DNA from: DATFEN01 sp035691285
Lineage (GTDB): Bacteria; Acidobacteriota; Vicinamibacteria; Fen-336
Length of the DNA: 7,979 nt
Reading direction: 5' to 3'
NCBI GenBank assembly: GCA_035691285.1
Contig: DASSJI010000205.1
Location: 1 to 7,979 of the forward strand
Shown here: positions 1-5,163 of the stretch, in pieces
How the letters are laid out: the number at the start of each line of letters is the position of its first letter
Position numbering within the stretch: position 1 is the stretch's first letter
The notes under the pieces: generated by a model
Databases searched by the model: none
What the model saw: only the letters and a program-made list of their open reading frames with translations
What the model was told of the DNA's origin: nothing
Made by a program: the position numbers and the translations under genes

Positions 1-1375
1 CGATCGTGCGGCGGCCGCCCCGCTCGATCTCGCGCAGCTCGTCGAGCTCGGGATCCACGCCGTCGCGCACCAGGCCGCCGTCCTTCAGGGCGGCCGGCGG
101 GTCGGAGACCAGGACGCGCTCGACCTCCTCGGCCAGGTCCAGCGGCGGAGCCAGCCGCTTCAGCTCCCCGCGCGTGAGGGGAGCCACGCAGCTCTCGAGG
201 GCGTCCTTCGCCTCGGGCAGGGCGCGCAGCGAGCGGGCCAGGGCCACGAGGTCCCGGGGGCCCGCCGTACCCAGCGTCACGCGTCCCAGGATCCGGTCCA
301 CGTCCTGCACGCCGTCCAGGGCCTGGCGGAAGCGGCCCCGCTCGATGGTGCCGAAGGCCAGCTCCTCGACGGCGTCGAGGCGGTCCAGGACCGGCTCCCT
401 GTCGACGAGGGGACGGAGGATCCACTCCCGCAGCAGACGCGAGCCCATCGGCGTGCGCGTGTCGTCCAGCACGTCGAGGAGCGTCCCGCGGCGGGAGCCG
501 TCGCCCAGGTTCTCCACGAGCTCGAGGTTGCGGCGCGTGATCGCGTCGAGCACGAGGGCGTCTCCGGCCTGCCGCGTGCGGAGCATGGTCACGTGGGAGA
601 GAGCCCGCTTCTGGGTCTCGTGCACGTAGCGCAGGACGGCGCCCGCCGCCGCTGTCGCGGCGGGCAGCCGCTCGCAGCCGAAGGCCTCCAGGGTGAGGAC
701 CTCGAAGTGGGCCAGCAGGTCTCGGCGGGCGAGCCCGGGGTCGAAGGCGGCCGCGTCGAGCTCGGAGCGCGGCACGGCACCCTCGGGCTGCCCTGGATCG
801 CTCAGCCAGCCGGGCAGGACAGCGCCCGCCGGCACGAGGATCTCGCGAGCGCGGGCGGCGGCGAGCTCGTCGCGGAGCCGCTCCCAGCGCCCGTCGCCCT
901 CCCACTCGATGACTGCGAAGTCGCCTGTGCTGGCGTCGAGCCAGGCCGCGCCCAGGGCTGTGGGCGACGGGGCCAGGGCGACGAGGAAGGCGTTCTCCTT
1001 GGCCTCGAGGGCCGCCGAGTCGAGCTGGACACCGGGCGTCACCACCCGCACGACCTCCCGCCTCACGACTCCCTTCGCCAGCCGCGGGTCCTCCATCTGC
1101 TCGCAGATGGCGACCTTGTAGCCCTCCTTGACGAGCCGGCCGACGTAGCCGGCGGCCGCGTGGTGGGGCACGCCGCACATGGGTATCGGGGAGCCGTCCT
1201 TCTCCTTGGATCGCGAGGTCAGGGCGATCTCCAGGACGCGCGCCGCCACCTCGGCGTCCTCGAAGAACAGCTCGTAGAAGTCGCCCATCCGGAAGAAGAG
1301 GAGCGCGTCGGGGTGCTCCGCCTTCATCCGGTAGTACTGCTGCATCGCGGGTGTGAGCGCGCTCGCGACGGGCAT
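1..1375 (-). CDS. mutS: DNA mismatch repair protein MutS, N-terminal part (cut by window edge)
   Basis: MutS is the mismatch-recognition ATPase of methyl-independent and methyl-directed mismatch repair; it binds mispairs as a dimer and recruits MutL. The minus-strand frame from the ATG at 1375-1373 is open for 458 codons to the left edge, with no frameshift. The N-terminus reads MPVASALTPAMQQYY, followed by the mismatch-reading motif GDFYELFFED (residues 31-40), with the Phe-x-Glu wedge pair at F33 and E35. MCGVPHHA (66-73) and AICEQMEDP (89-97) complete domain I. The connector domain (about 128-255) and the start of the core/lever region follow, including RRNLELVENL (281-290) and MGSRLLREWILRPL (310-323). 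The fragment stops where the clamp begins; the Walker ATPase lies beyond the edge. The first ATG is preferred to Met11 because homologues carry residues before LTPxMQQY. No Shine-Dalgarno precedes it. It is divergent from tsaB with 30 bp between starts. Confidence 0.97.
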   Translation of the reverse strand, partial: MPVASALTPAMQQYYRMKAEHPDALLFFRMGDFYELFFEDAEVAARVLEIALTSRSKEKDGSPIPMCGVPHHAAAGYVGRLVKEGYKVAICEQMEDPRLAKGVVRREVVRVVTPGVQLDSAALEAKENAFLVALAPSPTALGAAWLDASTGDFAVIEWEGDGRWERLRDELAAARAREILVPAGAVLPGWLSDPGQPEGAVPRSELDAAAFDPGLARRDLLAHFEVLTLEAFGCERLPAATAAAGAVLRYVHETQKRALSHVTMLRTRQAGDALVLDAITRRNLELVENLGDGSRRGTLLDVLDDTRTPMGSRLLREWILRPLVDREPVLDRLDAVEELAFGTIERGRFRQALDGVQDVDRILGRVTLGTAGPRDLVALARSLRALPEAKDALESCVAPLTRGELKRLAPPLDLAEEVERVLVSDPPAALKDGGLVRDGVDPELDELREIERGGRRTI

Positions 1376-1405
1376 GAGCCGGTGAGTATAAGCTAGCGTT
1401 CGGAG
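1376..1405. promoter_or_regulatory. Divergent mutS/tsaB promoter gap with back-to-back -10-like hexamers
   Basis: The gap between the two divergent start codons is only 30 bp and is AT-rich at its centre against a GC-rich background. TATAAG (1387-1392, plus strand) resembles a sigma70 -10 box for tsaB. TATACT (read 1390 to 1385 on the minus strand) resembles one for mutS; the two overlap by 4 bp. Placing +1 seven bases after each box would put transcript starts near 1399 and 1378, leaving leaders of about 7 and 3 nt. I see no good TTGACA-type -35 at the right spacing on either strand, so assignment rests on the -10 boxes and geometry. GCTAGC (1392-1397) is a small perfect palindrome inside the gap. 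Confidence 0.4.
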
Positions 1406-2071
1406 ATGCTCCTCGTCGCAGCGGACACCACGACGCCCAACGGGAGCGTGGCCCTGGCGCGGGCCGGCGAGGTCCTCGGCGAGGTGCGCCTGGGCCGGCA
1501 GGAGGGCCACTCCGCGACCCTGCTGCCCGCGATCGAGTTCCTGCTGCGGTCGATGGGGCTCGTGCCGGCCGCGGTCGACGTCTGGGCGGTCGCCACCGGG
1601 CCCGGCTCGTTCACCGGTCTCCGCGTCGGGCTCAGCACGATCCAGGGGCTGGCCCTGGCCGGGGGGAAGGCCTGCGTCGGGGTCTCGGCGCTCCACGCGA
1701 ACGCGGCGCGCGCGACGGGCAGGGCGCCGCGCATCGTGGCGCTGATGGAGGCGTTCCGCCAGGAGGTGTACGGCCAGCAGTTCGACGCCGGCGCAAGGCC
1801 GCTGGGCGGACCGGACGTGGGCAGGGTCGAGACCCTGCTAGAGCGGGTCCCGCCCGGCGCCGCCTTCGTCGGAGACGCGGTCGCGGCCTGGCGGACAGAG
1901 ATCGAGAGCCGCTGCGCCGGCGCCTCCTTTCCGCTGCGGAGCCCGTTCCTGGCGGGAGAAGTGGCACGGATCGCGTGGCGCGAGGCCGCCGCCGGCCGGA
2001 CCCTGGCGCCCGACGCGCTCCGTCCGCTCTACCTCCGGGAAGCCGAGGCGAAGAAGCCGTCGAGCGCGTGA
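1406..2071 (+). CDS. tsaB: tRNA threonylcarbamoyladenosine biosynthesis protein TsaB (YeaZ)
   Basis: TsaB is the non-catalytic partner of TsaD in the cytoplasmic complex (with TsaE) that transfers threonylcarbamoyl to A37 of ANN-decoding tRNAs. The 221-aa length fits the family. The ASKHA-fold hallmarks are present: N-terminal strand MLLVAADTTTPNGSVAL (1-17), GHSATLLPAI (34-43), the signature GPGSFTGLRVGLS (65-77) and the C-terminal LRPLYLREAEAKK (205-217). At the position where many TsaB proteins read DARxGEVY, this one reads MEAFRQEVY (114-122 region), so the Asp is not conserved. The ATG at 1406 fits the family start, and a stop (TAG, 1394-1396) lies just upstream in frame. GGAG abuts the ATG with no spacer, so it is unlikely to act as a Shine-Dalgarno. 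The stop overlaps the rimI start by 4 nt, so translation is probably coupled. tsaD and tsaE are not in the window. Confidence 0.95.
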   Translation: MLLVAADTTTPNGSVALARAGEVLGEVRLGRQEGHSATLLPAIEFLLRSMGLVPAAVDVWAVATGPGSFTGLRVGLSTIQGLALAGGKACVGVSALHANAARATGRAPRIVALMEAFRQEVYGQQFDAGARPLGGPDVGRVETLLERVPPGAAFVGDAVAAWRTEIESRCAGASFPLRSPFLAGEVARIAWREAAAGRTLAPDALRPLYLREAEAKKPSSA

Positions 2072-2550
2072 GCGACGTCCTGGTTCTCGAGACCGCGGAG
2101 CGCGAGGACCTGCCGGCCCTCCACGACCTCGAGCGCCGCTGCCACACGCATCCGTGGAACCTGCGCCACTTCGAGGCCGCGCTCCGCGACGGCTCTACGC
2201 GGGTCCGCGTGCTGCGGCGGCGGCGGGCGGCGCCGCCTGCGGACCGGGGCATCGAGGGCTTCTGCGTGGTCCAGGTGGCGGCGGACGAGATGCACGTCCA
2301 CAACCTGGTCGTCCGGCCCGAGAGCCGCCGGCTGGGCCTCGGCCGGCGCCTTCTGGACGACGCGCTGGCCTGGGCGGCCGAGGCCGGGGTGCGGCAGGCG
2401 TTCCTGGAGGTGCGCCAGAGCAACTGGGGAGCGCTGGCGCTTTACAGGGCCGCGGGCTTCGACGCGGTTTCCGTCCGCAAGGACTACTACGACCGGCCGC
2501 GCGAGGACGCCCTGGTCTTGCGCCGGGAGCTTGGGTCGAGCCATCCTTGA
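2068..2550 (+). CDS. rimI: Ribosomal-protein-alanine N-acetyltransferase RimI (GNAT family)
   Basis: RimI-type GNAT enzymes transfer acetyl from acetyl-CoA to the N-terminal alpha-amine of proteins, classically ribosomal protein S18. The 160-aa length is typical. The family features are HPWNLRHFEAAL (28-39), the acetyl-CoA pyrophosphate loop RRLGLG (87-92) following HNLVVRPES, and EVRQSNWGALALYRAAGF (114-131). E114 and Y126 align with the general base and acid of E. coli RimI. The C-terminal KDYYDRPREDALVLRREL is also RimI-like. A short arginine-rich insert (RRRR, about 50-53) sits between early strands. The GTG at 2068 is chosen because it overlaps the tsaB stop as GTGA and gives the standard N-terminus; upstream in-frame starts would run deep into tsaB. 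The tsaB-rimI pairing is common in bacteria. The true substrate cannot be read from the sequence. Confidence 0.92.
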   Translation: MSDVLVLETAEREDLPALHDLERRCHTHPWNLRHFEAALRDGSTRVRVLRRRRAAPPADRGIEGFCVVQVAADEMHVHNLVVRPESRRLGLGRRLLDDALAWAAEAGVRQAFLEVRQSNWGALALYRAAGFDAVSVRKDYYDRPREDALVLRRELGSSHP

Positions 2551-2576
2551 ACTGAAGCTTTGGGCCGTGCTAACGT
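2547..2576 (+). promoter_or_regulatory. Candidate sigma70-type promoter for the DUF465 gene
   Basis: TTGAAC (2547-2552; matches four of six positions of TTGACA and overlaps the rimI stop codon) lies 18 bp upstream of TAACGT (2571-2576). The latter keeps T, A and final T of TATAAT and is preceded by TG at 2568-2569 in extended -10 position. A transcript would begin near 2583, leaving about 29 nt before the ATG at 2612. The match is imperfect, and read-through from rimI is the alternative. Confidence 0.3.
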
Positions 2577-2611
2577 GCGGCCATCACAGCCTAACCGAAC
2601 GGGAGGTGGCG

Positions 2612-2842
2612 ATGTCCCAGAGCCGAGATTCCGTGAGGGAGAGCCTGCTGGTAGGCAACGACGAGTACCGTCGGCTGGACCAGCAACATCACGAGTTCGA
2701 GTCGAGGCTGAGCGCGCTTGCGGACAAGGCGGTTCTGAGCGATGACGAGCAGGTGGAGGAGACGACCCTGAAGAAGCGGAAGCTGCAGGTGAAGGACAAG
2801 ATGGAGGCGATCGCGCGCCAGGCGCGGGCGGTGCATCCCTAG
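2612..2842 (+). CDS. Small DUF465 / YdcH-like protein
   Basis: This encodes a 76-aa, highly charged, cysteine-free cytoplasmic protein with no signal peptide. Residues about 17-70 form the DUF465 (YdcH/SlyX-like small helical) pattern: NDEYRRLDQQHHEFESRL, then an acidic stretch (LSDDEQVEE), then TTLKKRKLQVKDKMEAIA. The KK-K-LQ-KD-M core is the most recognisable part of the family. The composition predicts two helices in a hairpin or short coiled coil. No biochemical function is established for the family. The ATG at 2612 is chosen over upstream in-frame starts because GGGAGG (2601-2606) sits at an ideal 5-nt spacing. The gene stands alone between rimI (61 bp upstream) and psd, with its own candidate promoter and a downstream hairpin, so it may be a separate, well-translated transcript. 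Confidence 0.85.
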   Translation: MSQSRDSVRESLLVGNDEYRRLDQQHHEFESRLSALADKAVLSDDEQVEETTLKKRKLQVKDKMEAIARQARAVHP

Positions 2843-2876
2843 TCCGTTCCCCCCGGGGTCGGGACCTGGCAATTTT

Positions 2877-2908
2877 GCGGAGGACCCTGCGTTTTTCGGG
2901 TCCTCCGC
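2877..2908 (+). terminator. Perfect 11-bp hairpin after the DUF465 gene (probable terminator or mRNA 3' stabiliser)
   Basis: The left arm GCGGAGGACCC (2877-2887) pairs without mismatch with GGGTCCTCCGC (2898-2908). The 10-nt loop contains five consecutive T. It lies 35 bp after the DUF465 stop and 26 bp before the psd start. The tract after the stem (CTTCTTGAGG) is T-poor, so as an intrinsic terminator it would be leaky. The opposite strand has no U tract after the stem either, so it is not bidirectional. Confidence 0.7.
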
Positions 2909-2933
2909 CTTCTTGAGGAGACCTTCCCGAGCC

Positions 2934-3560
2934 ATGACGATCGCACGCGAGGGCTGGCCCTACATCGGCGGCCTGCTCGTGGCTGGAGCGGCGTTCCTCG
3001 CCCTGCGCCTGCCCTGGCCGGGGAGTGCGCTGATCGTCCTGGGCCTGTTCACGGCGTTCTTCTTCCGGGACCCCGAGCGCGAGATCCCCGGGGGGCCCGG
3101 ATTGATCGTCTCGCCGGCCGACGGCAAGGTCGTGCGCGTCGTGAGGGCGCCCGAAGACCATCCCCTGGGCCCCGGCGCGACGCAGGTGTCCATCTTCCTC
3201 TCGATCTTCGACGTGCACATCAACCGGGCGCCCATCGGGGGCACCATCGAGAAGGTGGAGTACCACGCCGGCGAGTTCCTGCCGGCCTTCGACGACAAGG
3301 CCTCGCTGCGCAACGAGCAGAACGCCGTGACCGTCCGCGACGGCGAGACCCGGGTGATGTTCAAGCAGATCGCGGGGCTGATCGCCCGGCGCATCGTGTT
3401 CCGGAAGCGGGAGAGCGACGCCGTCGCCCGCGGCGAACGCGTGGGCCTCATCAAGTTCGGGAGCCGCGTCGACGTCTTCCTGCCGGGGAGTTTCGAGCTC
3501 GTGGTGAAGGTCGGGGATCGCGTCGCGGGCGGCCGGTCGGTGCTGGCGAGACGGCCGTGA
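2934..3560 (+). CDS. psd: Phosphatidylserine decarboxylase proenzyme, short form
   Basis: Psd decarboxylates phosphatidylserine to phosphatidylethanolamine at the cytoplasmic membrane, using a pyruvoyl group made by self-cleavage of the proenzyme. The 208-aa product matches the short (archaeal-type, PSD-A) form rather than the roughly 300-aa E. coli type. Residues 10-43 form a hydrophobic hairpin anchor ending in FFFRDPER. SPADGKV (60-66) and FDVHINRAPIGG (92-103) carry the conserved Asp63 and His95. FKQIAGLIARRIV (143-155) precedes the cleavage region LIKFGSRVDVFLP (172-184), where G176-S177 is the expected autocleavage bond. Ser177 becomes the pyruvoyl cap of a roughly 32-residue alpha chain. 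The ATG at 2934 is preferred to an in-frame TTG at 2913; GAGGAG (2915-2920) lies 13 nt upstream, a rather long spacing. The stop overlaps the pssA start as GTGA. Confidence 0.96.
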   Translation: MTIAREGWPYIGGLLVAGAAFLALRLPWPGSALIVLGLFTAFFFRDPEREIPGGPGLIVSPADGKVVRVVRAPEDHPLGPGATQVSIFLSIFDVHINRAPIGGTIEKVEYHAGEFLPAFDDKASLRNEQNAVTVRDGETRVMFKQIAGLIARRIVFRKRESDAVARGERVGLIKFGSRVDVFLPGSFELVVKVGDRVAGGRSVLARRP

Positions 3561-4366
3561 GCGAAACGGCGGCCGGGACGAGGGCGGCGGGCGCCAAGGG
3601 CGCGCGCCCGCGACGCCTCCGCCGCGGCGCGGCGATCCTGCCCAGCCTGTTCACCGTCGGGAACCTGTTTCTCGGCTTCTGGTCCATGATCAAGGCCATC
3701 CACGGCGAGTTCGAACCGGCGTCGCACCTGCTGTTCTGGGCGATCGTGCTGGACATGCTCGACGGCCGGATCGCGCGCCTCACAGGCACCACCAGCGAGT
3801 TCGGCGGCGAGCTCGACTCGCTCGCTGACGTGATCTCCTTCGGCGTCGCGCCGGCGCTCCTGGCCTACCAGTGGGCCTTCCCGCCGATCCCGCGGGCCGG
3901 ATGGCTGGCCGCCTTCCTGTTCGTGGCAGCGGGCGCCCTGCGCCTCGCCCGCTTCAACGTGCAGCGGCACGCCTCCGACGGCCGCTTCTTCGTCGGGCTG
4001 CCCATCCCGGCGGCCGCCGGCCAGGTGGCCGCACTCGTGGCGGTGCTGCCCGGGCCTCTCGACGAGCGGCCCGCCGCCTTCGGGGCCCTGGCCGTGGTCG
4101 TCATCCTGGCGTTCCTGATGGTGAGCACGTTCCGCTACCGGTCCTTCAAGGGCGTCGACCTCAGGGCCCGGCGCAGCTACGCGAGCATCCTCGGGATCGC
4201 AGTGGCGCTGGTCGTGCTCTTCATCGAGCCGGCCGGCGTGCTCGTGACGCTGGCCACCGGGTATGCGCTGTCGGGGCCGGCCGCCTACCTCTACGGGCTG
4301 CTTCGGCGCAAGAGCGGCGGGCCTCCGGCGGTCGTGGCCGAAACGACGCCGTTGCAGGGGCTTTGA
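3557..4366 (+). CDS. pssA: CDP-diacylglycerol--serine O-phosphatidyltransferase
   Basis: PssA condenses CDP-diacylglycerol with L-serine to give phosphatidylserine and CMP in the inner membrane; Psd, encoded immediately upstream, uses its product. The 269-aa protein is of the integral-membrane CDP-alcohol phosphatidyltransferase type (Bacillus-like), not the peripheral E. coli PLD-like type. After a basic N-terminal tail (1-23) comes LPSLFTVGNLFLGF (28-41). The complete metal-binding signature D66-x2-D69-G-x2-A73-R-x8-G83-x3-D87-x3-D91 follows. ARFNVQ (131-136) and FVGLPIPAAAG (145-155) are characteristic of the serine-specific branch. Further hydrophobic segments lie around 116-130, 153-167, 175-190, 208-224 and 228-247. 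The GTG start at 3557 overlaps the psd stop by 4 nt, indicating coupled translation of the pathway pair. The gene ends in a second 4-nt overlap with the Nudix gene. Confidence 0.95.
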   Translation: MSETAAGTRAAGAKGARPRRLRRGAAILPSLFTVGNLFLGFWSMIKAIHGEFEPASHLLFWAIVLDMLDGRIARLTGTTSEFGGELDSLADVISFGVAPALLAYQWAFPPIPRAGWLAAFLFVAAGALRLARFNVQRHASDGRFFVGLPIPAAAGQVAALVAVLPGPLDERPAAFGALAVVVILAFLMVSTFRYRSFKGVDLRARRSYASILGIAVALVVLFIEPAGVLVTLATGYALSGPAAYLYGLLRRKSGGPPAVVAETTPLQGL

Positions 4367-4824
4367 GCCCGAAGGCGTCGCCGTCCGTGGGAGTCGGCGC
4401 CGTGGTCGTCGAGGGCCGGCGCGTGCTGCTGGTCAAGCGCGGCAAGCCGCCGCTCCTCGGGCGCTGGGTGGTTCCAGGGGGCACCGTCGAGCTGGGCGAA
4501 AGCCTCGAGGAAGCCCTCGTCCGGGAGGTGCGGGAAGAGACCGCGCTGGACGTGCGCCCCGTCCGCTTCCTCGCCGCTTTCGAGCGGATCGTCCGGAACG
4601 ACGGCGAGGTGCGCTACCACTTCGTGATCCTGGACTACCTCTGCGAGCGTGTCTCGGGAGAGGTGGCCGCGGGAAGCGACGCGCTCGACGCCCGCTTCGT
4701 CACGCCCGAGGACCTTGAGCAGTACGCCCTTCCGCCGAAAGCGCTGGAGGTGGTCCTCGACGGGCTCCTGGCGGCGGGAGTGGACCTTCCGGACCCCTTG
4801 CCACGGGCCGGTCCAGCGGAGTAG
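4363..4824 (+). CDS. Nudix hydrolase, MutT/ADP-ribose pyrophosphatase-like
   Basis: Nudix enzymes hydrolyse nucleoside diphosphates linked to another moiety, using metal ions held by the Nudix box. This 153-aa protein has the usual fold order: GVGAVVVEGRRVLLVKRG (10-27), LLGRWVVPGG (31-40), then the box G40-x5-E46-x7-R54-E55-V-R-E58-E59-T-A61-L62. All catalytic acidic residues are present; only the second box glycine is Ala61, a substitution seen in active members. RFVTPEDLEQYALPP (111-125) is a typical C-terminal segment. The substrate cannot be assigned from sequence. The start is probably the TTG at 4363, because TTGA overlaps the pssA stop just as GTGA links the preceding pairs; a GTG at 4387 would give a protein 8 residues shorter and is the alternative. 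Its place downstream of pssA is compatible with a CDP-alcohol or nucleotide clean-up role, but that is inference. Confidence 0.9.
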   Translation: MSPKASPSVGVGAVVVEGRRVLLVKRGKPPLLGRWVVPGGTVELGESLEEALVREVREETALDVRPVRFLAAFERIVRNDGEVRYHFVILDYLCERVSGEVAAGSDALDARFVTPEDLEQYALPPKALEVVLDGLLAAGVDLPDPLPRAGPAE

Positions 4825-4828
4825 ACTC

Positions 4829-4849
4829 ACCTCAAGTTGTTCCTGAGGT
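4829..4849. repeat. Short inverted repeat upstream of the secreted-protein gene
   Basis: ACCTCA (4829-4834) and TGAGGT (4844-4849) are perfect inverted arms of 6 bp separated by 9 bp, five bases after the Nudix stop and 33 bp before the next ATG. It could be an operator half-site pair or a weak RNA hairpin. There is no U tract, so it is not a convincing terminator. A 6-bp match of this kind can arise by chance. Confidence 0.3.
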
Positions 4850-4881
4850 TCTGGCGTTCAAGTGCCCGACGGGAGGAACCC

Positions 4882-5163
4882 ATGAGGCTTCGCTTCCTGC
4901 TTCTGATCCTGGGACTCGCAGCCGTCGCGGGGACGGCCGAGGCCGGCATCCTGGACGCGTTCAAGAGGCCGGGGGGGCTGCCGAAGCCCGTCAGCTACGT
5001 CGGCGAACGGGTGGCCCGGAGCAACGTGCCGACCCAGACCGTCCTGGTGCGGCATCCGCCGAAGCAGTACTCCGAGCCAGGGTGGGGCTCGCGATTCGAT
5101 CAGATCAAGCACAACTATCCGCCGCGCCCGCTCTCTCCGCCTCTCAGGCGGCGGGAGTACTGA
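4882..5163 (+). CDS. Small predicted secreted protein, function unknown
   Basis: The 93-aa product begins with a clear Sec signal peptide: basic MRLR, hydrophobic core FLLLILGLAAVAG (5-17), then A19-E20-A21, an AxA signal peptidase I site, with cleavage predicted before GILDAFK. The mature part (about 72 aa) has no cysteine, is basic, and is rich in proline, ending PPRPLSPPLRRREY. I recognise no domain. The ATG at 4882 is supported by GGGAGG (4871-4876) 5 nt upstream and by the signal peptide starting exactly there; an in-frame TTG at 4837 would add a 15-residue non-signal extension. The gene follows the Nudix gene after 57 bp that hold a short inverted repeat, and may have its own promoter, though I see no good -35/-10 pair. 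Its last 20 nt overlap the 3' end of the opposing kinase gene. Confidence 0.75.
   Translation: MRLRFLLLILGLAAVAGTAEAGILDAFKRPGGLPKPVSYVGERVARSNVPTQTVLVRHPPKQYSEPGWGSRFDQIKHNYPPRPLSPPLRRREY

Noticed and set aside
593..1396. 267-codon open frame on the plus strand opposite mutS
   Set aside because: It is antisense to a clear MutS reading frame; the protein has no family motif and arises from GC-rich codon bias.
1975..2067. Upstream in-frame extension of rimI
   Set aside because: It would overlap tsaB by almost 100 nt and add residues absent from RimI proteins; the GTGA overlap start explains the family N-terminus.
2029..2544. 171-codon minus-strand frame opposite rimI
   Set aside because: It mirrors RimI codons and shows no domain, signal peptide or ribosome binding site of note.
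2850..2857. CCCCGGGG palindrome after the DUF465 stop
   Set aside because: It has no loop, so it cannot form a hairpin by itself; too short and GC-biased to call a site.
2913..2933. TTG at 2913 as psd start
   Set aside because: It overlaps the likely Shine-Dalgarno GAGGAG and adds seven residues before the natural membrane-anchor N-terminus; the ATG at 2934 is better.
2487..3970. Long minus-strand open frames (259 and 336 codons) opposite rimI, psd and pssA
   Set aside because: The plus strand carries unmistakable Psd and PssA motifs throughout; the minus-strand products are low-complexity Arg/Pro/Ala-rich shadows.
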